Numbered from the stretch's first letter, positions 8,812-16,826 are shown. The stretch is DNA of 64,000 bases from Bradyrhizobium sp. BTAi1 (GCF_000015165.1 NC_009475.1:1-64000), one strand, 5' to 3'. The notes: generated by a model not told the origin, from the letters alone. Numbers and translations are program-made.

Positions 8812-9671
8812 TGACGCGCGCAAAGAAGGCAACCGAAGCACCGACCGATCCGCTCGATGCCATGCTGGCGCGATTGCAGCTCTCCGGCATCCGCGACCAG
8901 CTCGACAGCCTGCTCGACGAGGCGGCGCGCGCGAACCTGTCGGCGCGTGAGACGCTGATCTTGCTGTGCGAACGTGAGATCGCGCGCAAGGATCATCGCC
9001 GCATCGATATGGCGCTGAAGCTTGCACACTTCCCGGCCGTGAAGGAGCTCGCAGGCTTCGACTTCGAGGCGCAGCCCTCGATTGATCCCAAGCAGATCCG
9101 CGACCTTGCCGCATCACGTTGGATCGCTAACGGAGAGAACGTGCTGTTGCTCGGGCCGCCCGGAGTCGGCAAGACGCACTTGTCGATCGCGCTGGGGCGA
9201 GAGGCGATCCTGGCCGGGTACACGGTGCAGTTCACCACGGCGACGACACTGGTCGCAGGCCTTGCCAAGGCGCATGGCGAACGGCGTCTGGATGAGAAAC
9301 TGCTCGCGCTGTCGAAGCCAAAGCTGCTGATCGTCGACGAGCTCGGCTACCTGCCGCTGGAACCTGACGCGGCGCATCTGTTCTTCCAACTGGTCAGTCG
9401 GCGCTATGAAACTGGCGCCATGCTGATCACCTCGAACCGCAGTGTTGCCGAATGGGGCACCGTGTTCGCCGATCCCGTGGTCGCCACCGCGATCCTCGAC
9501 CGGCTCTTGCACCACAGCCACGTGCTGACGATCCGCGGCGACAGCTACCGGCTCCGAGCCAAGCGCAAGAGCGGTCTCATCAAAACGCCGACCGCCGGTG
9601 ACGGCCCTCCGGTCGGCTCCGCCTCCCTCCGGCCCGTCACCGGCGGAAACAACCTTCAACCGAGATCATAA
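8811..9671 (+). CDS. istB: IS21 family helper ATPase IstB
   Basis: An AAA+ ATPase related to DnaC that helps the transposase choose targets. It is 286 aa, slightly longer than usual because of a Pro/Gly-rich tail. The N-terminal helical domain (DAMLARLQLSGIRDQLD) is followed by Walker A GPPGVGKTHL (about residue 116) and Walker B LLIVDELGYLPL (about 172). The start overlaps the istA stop (TGATG), which couples translation. Confidence 0.95.
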   Translation: MTRAKKATEAPTDPLDAMLARLQLSGIRDQLDSLLDEAARANLSARETLILLCEREIARKDHRRIDMALKLAHFPAVKELAGFDFEAQPSIDPKQIRDLAASRWIANGENVLLLGPPGVGKTHLSIALGREAILAGYTVQFTTATTLVAGLAKAHGERRLDEKLLALSKPKLLIVDELGYLPLEPDAAHLFFQLVSRRYETGAMLITSNRSVAEWGTVFADPVVATAILDRLLHHSHVLTIRGDSYRLRAKRKSGLIKTPTAGDGPPVGSASLRPVTGGNNLQPRS

Positions 9672-9847
9672 TCCCGATGGTGGGGGCAGTTCTTCATGAC
9701 GCAAAGGGGGCAGTTCCGGATGGCGTTTGACATCCCGTCTCGCTTCGCTAGAAAATCCCTCGATGGCTATGGCTGACCTGACTCTTCTGGCAGGGGATTC
9801 GCCGGATGAATTCCGGGATCGTTCCGGTGATCGGATTCGCAACCGCT

Positions 9848-9863
9848 GTTGGTTCAAACCAAC
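9848..9863. promoter_or_regulatory. Candidate parS/operator of the second par locus, copy A
   Basis: GTTGGTTCAAACCAAC is a palindrome apart from its two central bases and lies 65 bp upstream of parA2. Its exact reverse complement occurs at 11985-12000, just beyond parB2, and both are followed by AACATSS-type sequence. Paired sites bracketing parAB are typical of centromeres or ParB operators. Function is inferred. Confidence 0.65.
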
Positions 9864-9928
9864 ATCCGCCACGACATGTTGGACGAGGAAATGCCGCCCG
9901 TGCCGTTAGACCCATTTGGGACCTTAAG

Positions 9929-10690
9929 ATGAAGACCATTGTCATCAACAATCAAAAGGGCGGGGTCGGCAAGACGACGCTTGCTGTGCATTTGGCCTGG
10001 TTCATGGCGGAAGCGGATCTCCGCGTTCTCGTGATCGACGTTGATGCGCAGAGCAATGCGTCGGATACGTTGAGGCACTACGCCGGTTCAACGTTAGCCG
10101 CGGATCTGTTCAAGCCGGGGATACGGGTCGCACCTCGGGAAGACGAGTCCCTAACGCTCGCGCCGGCCGATAGCTCGCTGACTGATCTAGATCGCAGCAA
10201 TGTGGCCGCCATAACGACTCTGCAAGAGAACCTCGCTATCGCGTCGGATCAGTTCGATGCCTGCGTTATCGACACGCCGCCATCACTTGGACTGCGCAGT
10301 GTCGGCTGCTTGGTTGCGGCCTCGCATGTGCTGGCCCCTATCTATCTCGAGGACTATTCGATCAAGGGCGTCAAAGGTCTGATGCAGACCGTGATTGGCG
10401 TGCAGAGACGCTATGGCCGCCAGGATACGAAGTTCCTCGGGTTGCTGCCTTCTAACTTCAACACGAAATCGCCCCGTCAAAGGACCCATCTTGAGCAACT
10501 CTTGCGCGAGGCGGGCAAATATGTGTTCCCGGGCCAGATCGTTGCAAGGGACGGCTATGCTGAGGCCGTTGCGGAACGCCTGCCGGTCTGGAAGCTGAAG
10601 CGCCGCTCTGCGCAGGAGGCGGGTCGGGAAATCCGCGATGTTCTCGCCAAAATCGTCGCGCAGATGGACGAGCCGGCACATGGCGCTTGA
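9929..10690 (+). CDS. parA: Second ParA family partition ATPase
   Basis: A 253-aa ParA/MinD-type ATPase without the N-terminal helix-turn-helix of RepA (short type). Walker A is QKGGVGKTTLA at residues 9-19; a second switch motif DVDAQSNAS and the Walker B-like CVIDTPPSLG follow. The ATG at 9929 opens directly onto the first beta strand (MKTIVINNQKGG), so the longer upstream frame is rejected. It overlaps the parB-like gene by 11 bp. Having a partition pair separate from repAB suggests that another replicon or element has fused here. Confidence 0.93.
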   Translation: MKTIVINNQKGGVGKTTLAVHLAWFMAEADLRVLVIDVDAQSNASDTLRHYAGSTLAADLFKPGIRVAPREDESLTLAPADSSLTDLDRSNVAAITTLQENLAIASDQFDACVIDTPPSLGLRSVGCLVAASHVLAPIYLEDYSIKGVKGLMQTVIGVQRRYGRQDTKFLGLLPSNFNTKSPRQRTHLEQLLREAGKYVFPGQIVARDGYAEAVAERLPVWKLKRRSAQEAGREIRDVLAKIVAQMDEPAHGA

Positions 10691-11660
10691 TCTCAGCTTT
10701 AAGCAGCTCATCGACGCCGCGGAAGATGGTGCCGCCACAATCGGACAACCGACTTGCATCGCCATCGACCGTATTGACGAAGATCCGGACCAGCCTCGTC
10801 GCAGTTTCGACCAACAGAAGCTCGAGGAGCTTGCGGAATCAGTCCGTCAGCATGGCGTGCTGCAACCGATCGTGCTGAGGCAAGCGACCGAGGAAGGCCG
10901 GTACGTGATCGTCATGGGTGCGAGGCGGTATCGTGCCGCTAAGCGCGCCGGGCTCCGTGACATCCCGGCTTTCATTCATGCGGTCGGTTCTGCGGATCGT
11001 TATGTCCAGATGATCGAGAATATCCAGCGCGATGACCTCAATGCCCCCGAAATCGCGGCATTCATCGCGGACCGTTTGGAGCAGGGTGACAACCAAGCTG
11101 ACATTTCGCGCAAGCTCGGCAAGCCGAGGGATTGGGTGTCTCGCTACGCGTCGGTCCAGAGCATGCCGCAGTTCCTCCGATCGAAGCTTGCCGGCTCATC
11201 AATCCGTGCTGTGTATGAACTCTACCAGGCTTGGCGCGAACAGCCCAACGCCATCGAGACTTTATGCGCAGCACAGGAGAGCTTCACCGACGCCCACGCC
11301 CGTCAACTGGCTCGCAAAATTCGCACCGAGGTCCGCGGTTCCCATGCTGACGGCGAGGGGCCCCCTGGAGATCAACCACCGCGAAGTCCGGTCGGAACGC
11401 AAGCGGCATTGCGACCCATAGAGACAGACCGTGTAGCGGCGATCGCTGAAGAGCGTCCCAGCTCTTCGGGCGATCGGGCCGCGCGAATGAGCACATCACT
11501 AACGATCAGAGTGCGTCACCAAGGTCGCACTGGCCGTCTTCTGGTCGATCGACTCGCGTTTCAAGGCTCGCGGCACGCAGTGCTGTTGGTTGATGGCGCA
11601 AAAGAAGCGGAAGAGGTTCCTGCATCGACCATCACAATCGAAGAGATCCTTTTCGCATGA
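10680..11660 (+). CDS. parB: Second ParB family partition protein
   Basis: The 326-aa product has a ParB N-terminal nuclease-like domain (residues about 20-110) with DPDQPRRSFDQQKLEELAESV and the conserved box GARRYRAAK. A helix-turn-helix segment follows (NQADISRKLGKPRDWVSRYASV, about 150-170 in the protein). The C-terminal region (about residue 255 onward) is variable and probably mediates dimerisation. The start ATG 10680 lies inside the end of parA. The likely binding sites are the 16-bp palindromes at 9848 and 11985. Confidence 0.92.
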   Translation: MALDLSFKQLIDAAEDGAATIGQPTCIAIDRIDEDPDQPRRSFDQQKLEELAESVRQHGVLQPIVLRQATEEGRYVIVMGARRYRAAKRAGLRDIPAFIHAVGSADRYVQMIENIQRDDLNAPEIAAFIADRLEQGDNQADISRKLGKPRDWVSRYASVQSMPQFLRSKLAGSSIRAVYELYQAWREQPNAIETLCAAQESFTDAHARQLARKIRTEVRGSHADGEGPPGDQPPRSPVGTQAALRPIETDRVAAIAEERPSSSGDRAARMSTSLTIRVRHQGRTGRLLVDRLAFQGSRHAVLLVDGAKEAEEVPASTITIEEILFA

Positions 11661-12097
11661 AGCGGGCCCTGGACAGCCTCCTCAGAAAAATTGCTGCCGT
11701 TGGTGCGCCGGCGCAGCGGATTTCCCATCCGAAGGATGGCGCGCTAGCGCAGCAGCCGGAGGCCGAACGCGCCCCCCACAGCGCTGTAGAGAGGCCGCAG
11801 GCTGCTGGAAAGCCGCGGTCCACATATTCGGTGCCAATGTTGCCGATCTGCGCGCACGGCGTTCGTGGTGAGCAAGCATCGGGGCTGACAGCTGCGTCAT
11901 TCCCGATGGAATTCTTGTCCGCATCGATCGTCGGCTGGCTTGGATCTCAGCTGCAGCAACTGCCGAGCTTTGAATGCCAAGCTCGTTGGTTTGAACCAAC
12001 ATGGCGGGGGTGGAGAGATCTACGTTTTCTAGTGCAGGATAGGCTTCGCGCCAGCGATGTATTACATCGCGATTGGGATTGGAGTGCATGGCTCTGA
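11657..12097 (+). CDS. Possible third gene of the par operon, 146 aa, doubtful
   Basis: The ATG at 11657 overlaps the parB stop (ATGA) and the first third (MKRALDSLLRKIAAVG) could be translated. The later part runs through the second palindrome and the candidate oriT, where the composition looks non-coding, and it overlaps mobC by 10 bp. An antisense frame over the same stretch is no better. The likely reality is a short coupled peptide or no gene at all. Confidence 0.25.
   Translation: MKRALDSLLRKIAAVGAPAQRISHPKDGALAQQPEAERAPHSAVERPQAAGKPRSTYSVPMLPICAHGVRGEQASGLTAASFPMEFLSASIVGWLGSQLQQLPSFECQARWFEPTWRGWRDLRFLVQDRLRASDVLHRDWDWSAWL
11985..12000. promoter_or_regulatory. Candidate parS/operator of the second par locus, copy B
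   Basis: GTTGGTTTGAACCAAC is the exact reverse complement of the site at 9848-9863. It lies between parB2 and mobC, about 40 bp before the candidate nick region, so ParB2 bound here could also influence mobilisation genes. Confidence 0.65.
12026..12087. other. oriT: Candidate origin of transfer (oriT)
   Basis: The minus strand reads CTATCCTGCAC (12033-12043), which contains TATCCTGC, the nick core typical of MOBP/VirD2-type relaxases. Thirteen bases further there is a perfect inverted repeat, GCGATGTA-T-TACATCGC (12054-12070). Both lie directly upstream of mobC and the relaxase gene, the usual place for oriT. Nicking has not been shown. Confidence 0.6.
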
Positions 12098-12606
12098 TCT
12101 CGCTTCGCGTCCCCGACGAAGTCGCGGCGCAGTTCTCAGTTCTTGCCGCTACCCAGGGCGGCAAGTCCGCGCTGCTGCGGCGTCTCATTGCTGATGCCCT
12201 AGCTGCGCCGGCGCCGCGCATCTTGGCGTTGCCGGTCGGACGGCCGGAGAAGGTGACGGTGCGATTTCGCGAGAGCGAGATGCGGCAGCTCGCGGAAGTT
12301 TCACATCAGCGTGGAATGACGCGAACCGGCTGGATCGTCGCGCTGGTGCGTTCGCGATTGGGGTCACCAGTGCAGCATTCCCCGGGCGAGCATGAGGCAC
12401 TTCGCGCGATCGTTCGCGAGCTCAACCGGATCGGCGGCAACATCAACCAAATCGCGCGTGCCGCAAATACCAGTGTGCTGCAGGGCAGGGCGGTTGAGCC
12501 CGATCTGTCCGCAATTCAAGAGGCCAAATTGGTCATCGAAACAGAGCTCGCGCAACTGCGTAATGCGCTGCACGGCAACGCAGATTATTGGGATGGGTGG
12601 CGATGA
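12088..12606 (+). CDS. mobC: Mobilisation accessory protein (MobC/NikA-like)
   Basis: A 172-aa relaxosome accessory protein. The N terminus (MALISLRVPDEVAAQF) looks like a ribbon-helix-helix DNA-binding domain. The C-terminal half carries the MobC signature RELNRIGGNINQIARAAN. Such proteins open the DNA at oriT and assist the relaxase. The gene overlaps the relaxase start by ATGA, and the candidate oriT lies just upstream. A TTG-started extension at 12073 is possible but not needed. Confidence 0.88.
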   Translation: MALISLRVPDEVAAQFSVLAATQGGKSALLRRLIADALAAPAPRILALPVGRPEKVTVRFRESEMRQLAEVSHQRGMTRTGWIVALVRSRLGSPVQHSPGEHEALRAIVRELNRIGGNINQIARAANTSVLQGRAVEPDLSAIQEAKLVIETELAQLRNALHGNADYWDGWR

Positions 12607-13670
12607 GCCGGCGCTACTCGCCGCGGCCGACCGGCCTGGCCTCCGAACTTCCGCCGATCTCCTATGTCTGGGAAACGCCCAATCGGCGCCCGCGACGGGC
12701 CGAGTGGGATATCCCCGATCCGGCCGCCCCCGGCCGCCTGACGCCGGCGATGCGTGCAAAGCTCGAACGCATCGTGCGCCGAGCACCAGAGGTGATGGTC
12801 AAGATCACCGGTCGCACCAAAAGCGTGGCTCATCTCAAGTCGCACCTTGCCTACATCACGCGAAACGGCGAGCTCGACGCGGAGACAGAGCAGGGTTCGA
12901 CGTTGGCGGGTCGTTCCGGATTGAAAGATCTGCAGCAACGCTGGGAGGACGATGCCGGTCTCGACGACAAGCGCCGGCGTGATGCATCGCTTTCGGTCAA
13001 CATCATCCTGTCGATGCCGGCTGGCACCGACGCCGTCGCAGTCAAGGATTCAGCTCGGGCATTTGCTATCGAGACGTTCGGGGGCAATCGCGACTACGTC
13101 TTCGTCCAGCACCTCGACGATAAGCATCCCCACGTCCATTTGACCGTTCGGTCACTGGGCCATGACGGCAAGCGCCTCAACCCGCGTAAGGCCGATCTTC
13201 AGGCCTGGCGGGAGCGGTTTGCTGGCGAACTCCGGCTTCGCGGGATCGCGGCGGAGGCAACGCCGCGGCGAACACGCGGACGGGTTCGAAAGGGCGATCG
13301 CGGCGCGGTGCTGGCCTTGCGGAAGCGAAAGATTGCGCCGGAGGTCGATCGGCTGGCGCGGGAGGAAGTTCTCCGTGAGGTGAGGGGAGGCAAGCCGACG
13401 GAACGACCTTGGGACGCCCGGATCCGATTACGTCAGGACGCAATCCGGCAGCGGTATCTCGACTTCGCGGCTGAGCTGCAGCGCTCTGGGACGGCGCGCG
13501 ATGACGCGCTCGCGCGACAGATCCGTCAATTCGTCAACGACATGCCTCCCGTCGAAACCCGTCAGCATGCGCTGAAGAACGAGCTTTCGGAACTTGCCAA
13601 TTCCCGCCGCCGCGGCGCGGAGAAGGGCGACCAGCGCGACGAAACACGAGGCGAAGAGCGGACGAGATAG
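12603..13670 (+). CDS. Relaxase of the MOBP/VirD2-like type
   Basis: The 355-aa protein nicks oriT and pilots the DNA strand during conjugative transfer. An N-terminal helical stretch precedes the relaxase domain, with KSHLAYITRNG near residue 82 and the metal-binding histidines in DDKHPHVHLTVR near residue 180. The C-terminal third is basic (RRTRGRVRKGDRG) and helical, likely for DNA or coupling-protein contacts. It is short compared with full VirD2/TraI relaxases, and no type IV secretion genes are in the window, so the element is probably mobilisable in trans. Confidence 0.9.
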   Translation: MSRRYSPRPTGLASELPPISYVWETPNRRPRRAEWDIPDPAAPGRLTPAMRAKLERIVRRAPEVMVKITGRTKSVAHLKSHLAYITRNGELDAETEQGSTLAGRSGLKDLQQRWEDDAGLDDKRRRDASLSVNIILSMPAGTDAVAVKDSARAFAIETFGGNRDYVFVQHLDDKHPHVHLTVRSLGHDGKRLNPRKADLQAWRERFAGELRLRGIAAEATPRRTRGRVRKGDRGAVLALRKRKIAPEVDRLAREEVLREVRGGKPTERPWDARIRLRQDAIRQRYLDFAAELQRSGTARDDALARQIRQFVNDMPPVETRQHALKNELSELANSRRRGAEKGDQRDETRGEERTR

Positions 13671-13741
13671 GCATCATCCCAGGCTTGAACCGGATATTCT
13701 CGGGCTAGATATGATCTCCCACCTATCGAAGCGCCTCCGCT

Positions 13742-14041
13742 GCGGACCGGCCGCTGTTCGCGTTCGCCGGCATTTGGACTGAATACAGAGGCGACCGGGG
13801 CACCAAGTCCAAGCCGCTGCCCGGTCCGCATCTGGTCTACGGCTTTCTAACAACGACGCCGAATGCGGTTATCGAGCCGATCCACCCCAAAGCCATGCCG
13901 GTGATCCTCACCACCGATGAGGAGCACGATGTCTGGATGCGAGCGCCATGGGCTGAAGCGAAGGGCCTGCAGCGGCCGTTGCCTGATGTGGGTTTGAAGA
14001 TCGTGATGCGCGGCGCGGAAAAGGAAGACAACGGATTATGA
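13742..14041 (+). pseudogene. C-terminal fragment of an SOS-response-associated peptidase (SRAP, YedK/HMCES)
   Basis: A 99-codon open frame reads [17 protein letters not shown] near its start and [19 protein letters not shown] in the middle, both diagnostic of the SRAP C-terminal half. The N-terminal part, with the catalytic cysteine that shields abasic sites, is missing. No start codon with a ribosome-binding site precedes it, and the relaxase gene ends 71 bp upstream. It is therefore a truncated relic, probably cut when the mobilisation module arrived. Confidence 0.85.
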
Positions 14042-14347
14042 ACGTTCGATCTGCGCTTGGAATGTCGTCTCTGCGAGAGCCTTTACCGCGTCGGCGTCCT
14101 TCTGGGTTTTGAAGCACCGTTGGTCGTTGATTTGGACTGAATCAATGTTCAACTTCTTGGCGGCTGCAGCGACGATCGATGGCCAAGCTCCATCCCAGTA
14201 GGGACCAACCTTGCGCCGATTCCTCCGTCGGGTGGGGACCTTGAACTGGAAGGGTTCAAGATATTTAGCGGTAGTTTCAGCGATATGTCTGCGTGCGGCA
14301 TCATCGGCCGGATCGTCACCAAATAAAACACGCTTTGAATAGCTCAT
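14036..14347 (-). CDS. Hypothetical protein, 103 aa
   Basis: No family recognised. The protein starts [20 protein letters not shown], with a basic RRRNRRK patch near residue 42 and [18 protein letters not shown] near 65. It has no signal peptide or membrane segment. It overlaps the end of the SRAP fragment by a few bases in antisense. Its fairly even codon composition favours a real gene, but nothing in the neighbourhood indicates its task. Confidence 0.6.
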   Translation of the reverse strand: MSYSKRVLFGDDPADDAARRHIAETTAKYLEPFQFKVPTRRRNRRKVGPYWDGAWPSIVAAAAKKLNIDSVQINDQRCFKTQKDADAVKALAETTFQAQIERS

Positions 14348-14465
14348 TGAGGCTCTGCCTGCTCAGGACTCTGCGCGATTGAGACGTACCCGACCGTAAG
14401 CCGCAGTCGCAGCCCGCATCGGCGCCCGCGCTACTTATCCGACGTACGTCCGCTCGGAAATCGCG

Positions 14466-15185
14466 CTACGGGAGGGCAACTAGCTCGGCGAGTTTGGCTG
14501 CAACTTCCGCCATCGAATCTTCTGCGGTGTCGAGGCCCGTTCGCGAGGCAAGCATAGGGCTGACGTTCCGGAGAGCTTCATACGTCGTCTGGTGGACAAC
14601 GGGAACGAGACGTGCACCGGCGAGCAGCACAGAAAGCTCCTTGTCGGCGATGCTCTCGTTTGGGAGGCGTTGCAGCAAGGCAGGGGTCACCAATACGATC
14701 CCAATCCGCGAGTTCGCCAGGCCCTTGTCGATAGCGCGCATCAAGGGCACGCCGAGGCCAACGTCCTTTTCGCTGAACCATACCTTGACGCCTCGTGCCT
14801 CAAGCAGATCGTGCAATTGTTTGGCCGGGCCCTGCCGGTCGTCCCATGCATGGCAAAGAAACATATCTCGAAGATCAAGGGACGCTTGCTTCTCAACGGC
14901 CTCGCGGACTGGGGTGAGCTCGCGCACCTCGGTCGGCGTGTACAGCACGGATGAACCGGGTCGCGACCATCTAGCCCTTACGCGACTGCCATACCCACCG
15001 CCGCTGCTTCGGCCGCCACCACTGCTGCCCGACGAGGAGTAGGGGGGTGACGAGTAGGACGAGGTGTAAGACGGGTACGACCTGAAGCCGCCGCCGTAGC
15101 TGCGAGAGCGACCACCACATGCGGGGCACTCCGCAGCCGCGCTTGCCGTGCGATGGCCCCTTACTGGTGCTGTGCATCTGGACAC
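14466..15185 (-). CDS. TIR-domain protein with N-terminal zinc-finger-like and Ser/Gly/Tyr-rich region
   Basis: The C-terminal half (about residues 100-239) is a TIR domain, with the first strand DMFLCHAWDDRQ, then VKVWFSEKDVGLG and IDKGLANSRIGIVLV. TIR domains of bacterial defence proteins cleave NAD+ or build NAD-derived signals; the Glu of FSEKD is a possible catalytic residue. The first 60 residues contain a Cys pair (CPACGG) plus an earlier Cys, and a low-complexity Ser/Tyr/Gly tract that may be a flexible linker. A small gene 12 bp upstream is probably co-transcribed. Likely antiphage or conflict protein. Confidence 0.85.
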   Translation of the reverse strand: MSRCTAPVRGHRTASAAAECPACGGRSRSYGGGFRSYPSYTSSYSSPPYSSSGSSGGGRSSGGGYGSRVRARWSRPGSSVLYTPTEVRELTPVREAVEKQASLDLRDMFLCHAWDDRQGPAKQLHDLLEARGVKVWFSEKDVGLGVPLMRAIDKGLANSRIGIVLVTPALLQRLPNESIADKELSVLLAGARLVPVVHQTTYEALRNVSPMLASRTGLDTAEDSMAEVAAKLAELVALP

Positions 15186-15196
15186 GTCGCTGCCTC

Positions 15197-15406
15197 CTAC
15201 TTGCTCTTGACGATCTGGGACAGCGACGTGCCGCCCATGCGCTCGCGCAAGGTGTCGAGGCGCATGTCGCTACGGACGCCGGGGGCGAAGTCGGGGCCGT
15301 AGGTCTTGCGCAAGGTGCCCACCAGGGTGTCACCCCGTTTCTGACGAATTTCGCCATCCTGGTCGCGGCAGCGATCATCCAGGCCGTTATTGCAGTGTTT
15401 GGTCAT
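15197..15406 (-). CDS. Small conserved protein upstream of the TIR gene
   Basis: 69 aa from ATG 15406, preceded by AAGGA at good spacing (MTKHCNNGLDDRCRDQDGEI). The core RGDTLVGTLRKTYGPDFAPG resembles short proteins I have seen next to TIR or other defence genes, though I cannot name the family. The basic TLRKTYG motif suggests nucleic acid or nucleotide contact. It precedes the TIR gene by 12 bp on the same strand, so the two form a pair, perhaps effector and regulator. Confidence 0.75.
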   Translation of the reverse strand: MTKHCNNGLDDRCRDQDGEIRQKRGDTLVGTLRKTYGPDFAPGVRSDMRLDTLRERMGGTSLSQIVKSK

Positions 15407-15447
15407 CAAGACTGATCCTTTCTATCACCGACACCGAGTCGACGATT

Positions 15448-15469
15448 CTGTACAATTATATCTGTACAG
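15448..15469. promoter_or_regulatory. Operator-like inverted repeat upstream of xre-immA
   Basis: CTGTACA and TGTACAG are separated by 8 bp, forming a perfect inverted repeat about 90 bp ahead of the XRE gene and 40 bp ahead of the divergent TIR pair. The spacing suits an XRE-family dimer. It is therefore a candidate operator controlling both directions. Confidence 0.6.
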
Positions 15470-15557
15470 TTTACATGTCGTCAACTGGCGTGGTACAAAA
15501 TCGTCTGATAGCCGGCGCGGCCTCAAACCGCGCCGTTACGATTCGACGAGGAACTGA

Positions 15558-15884
15558 ATGGCGCTGGCTTCAAAAATCAAAGAACTTCGGCTCAAAAAAA
15601 AGAAGTCACTTCAAGATGTTGCGGACGACGTCGGTGCATCCAAGGCCCACATTTGGGATTTGGAGACGGGCAAAAGCAGCAATCCATCCATCGAGCTTCT
15701 GACCAAGCTGGCGAAATGCTTCGAGGTCAGCGTCGCCGAGCTGATCGGCGAGAACCCGGCCGGCGAGGATGCCGATCCGCAAGTCGTGGCCATGTACCGG
15801 GAATTGAACGAACTGAGCGCTGCCGACCGTCAGGCCATACAGGCCATGATGGATCACCTGAAGAATCGGAAACCCAAGGGGTAG
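15558..15884 (+). CDS. XRE-family transcriptional regulator
   Basis: A 108-aa protein with an N-terminal Cro/CI-type helix-turn-helix (residues 5-60, KKKSLQDVADDVGASKAHI) and a short C-terminal helical tail (AADRQAIQAMMDHLK). RBS GAGGAAC precedes ATG 15558. It is 2 bp from an ImmA/IrrE-type metalloprotease gene. In such pairs the protease cleaves or removes the repressor on a signal, as in ICEBs1 ImmR/ImmA. The CTGTACA inverted repeat upstream is its likely operator. Confidence 0.93.
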   Translation: MALASKIKELRLKKKKSLQDVADDVGASKAHIWDLETGKSSNPSIELLTKLAKCFEVSVAELIGENPAGEDADPQVVAMYRELNELSAADRQAIQAMMDHLKNRKPKG

Positions 15885-15886
15885 CC

Positions 15887-16774
15887 ATGAAGATCTCGCG
15901 GATGGATTTGGCTGACACGGGCTCGCCGATGGGCCTCGTCACCAAGATTCTGTCCGTCGAGAAAGACCTGCCGATACCGGTGCCGATTGAAGAGCTAGCC
16001 AAGCAACTGGATATCGAGAAGATCGCGCCGCTTGAGACCGAGGGCTTTGAGGGTGGGCTTGTGACCGACGACGCCCGCTCGACCGGCTTCATCCTAGTCA
16101 ACCGTGCGGCGCCTTCCGGGCGCCGCAGATTCACCATCGGGCATGAGCTGGGGCACTTCTTGATTGTGTCTCATAAGCCGGTTGAAGCCGGCAAATTCCT
16201 TTGCTCGCGGGCCGATATGGCCAAGTGGTCAACTGACCAAGGCGACCGCTATGTGCGCATGGAGGCGGAAGCGAACGAGTTCTCCGGCCTCCTGCTGATC
16301 CCGCCGCCCGCGTTGCGGAGGTTCATCCCGAAGGGTGATCCGACGCTTGCGCACATCCCTCTGGTCGCGAAACATTTCGATGTCAGCAAGGAGGCGGCCG
16401 CCCGCGCATACGCTCGGTATCACCACGAGAAGCTCGCTATCGTCGTGATCAAGGATGGCATCGTCCGCCGTGCTCACAAGGGACCAACATTCCCGTGGAT
16501 TTCAGTGGCCTACGGCAAGCCCGTACCGCGCGCGTCCAGCTTTTATAAGAAGGACCTGCGCCAACGCGTCGCCAGCGAGGTATCGTCGATCGTTCCCGAG
16601 CATTGGGTCGACCTCAAGCAGGGGCAGCGGGCAGAACTCTTCGAGCAGGTTTATCCTCAGCAAGACGGGTATGCGCTGCTTATGCTCTGGCTCGAAATCG
16701 AGGAGGACGAAGAGGCGGACGATGACAGGACGTCGGCACAACGTTTCAGGGATCAGCAAGCGCGCTGGCGCTAG
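15887..16774 (+). CDS. ImmA/IrrE family metallopeptidase
   Basis: The 295-aa protein carries the zinc metalloprotease motif HELGH (residues about 87-91, FTIGHELGHFLIVS) and a downstream Glu-containing helix (MEAEANEFSGLLLIP) typical of the family. The remainder (about 170-295) is an extra C-terminal domain ending DQQARWR. It forms an operon with the XRE gene 2 bp upstream. The last 126 bp recur in decayed form at 26446-26570. The pair could be a prophage-like switch, a toxin-antitoxin module or a regulator of the flanking defence genes. Confidence 0.93.
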   Translation: MKISRMDLADTGSPMGLVTKILSVEKDLPIPVPIEELAKQLDIEKIAPLETEGFEGGLVTDDARSTGFILVNRAAPSGRRRFTIGHELGHFLIVSHKPVEAGKFLCSRADMAKWSTDQGDRYVRMEAEANEFSGLLLIPPPALRRFIPKGDPTLAHIPLVAKHFDVSKEAAARAYARYHHEKLAIVVIKDGIVRRAHKGPTFPWISVAYGKPVPRASSFYKKDLRQRVASEVSSIVPEHWVDLKQGQRAELFEQVYPQQDGYALLMLWLEIEEDEEADDDRTSAQRFRDQQARWR

Positions 16775-16826
16775 TCGTACAAGCGCATCTGCGATTTGCG
16801 ACGGTCACCTTGGGTTTCGCAGGAAC

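Larger units (their letters stand above)
7439..9720 (+). mobile_element. IS21-family insertion sequence, intact, about 2.28 kb
   Basis: Both ends carry related inverted sequences made of repeated ACTGCCCCC units. The left end (7439-7480) and the right end (9681-9720, reversed) share AACTGCCCCC and a GCGTCATGA block. Inside are istA and istB overlapping as TGATG, the standard IS21 layout. Both reading frames are full length, so the element may be active. No clear target duplication could be identified next to the proposed ends, so the exact borders may be off by a few bases. Confidence 0.88.

Noticed and set aside
7531..9117. Long minus-strand open frame (528 aa) across istA
   Set aside because: It is the antisense shadow of the transposase; the translation is Arg/His/Pro-biased with no recognisable motif.
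7431..9728. Target-site duplication of the IS21 element
   Set aside because: Bases next to the two proposed ends do not match convincingly, so none is reported.
11682..12221. Minus-strand frame of 179 aa across the par/mob junction
   Set aside because: It runs through the palindrome, the candidate oriT and the start of mobC; no family and no start signals.
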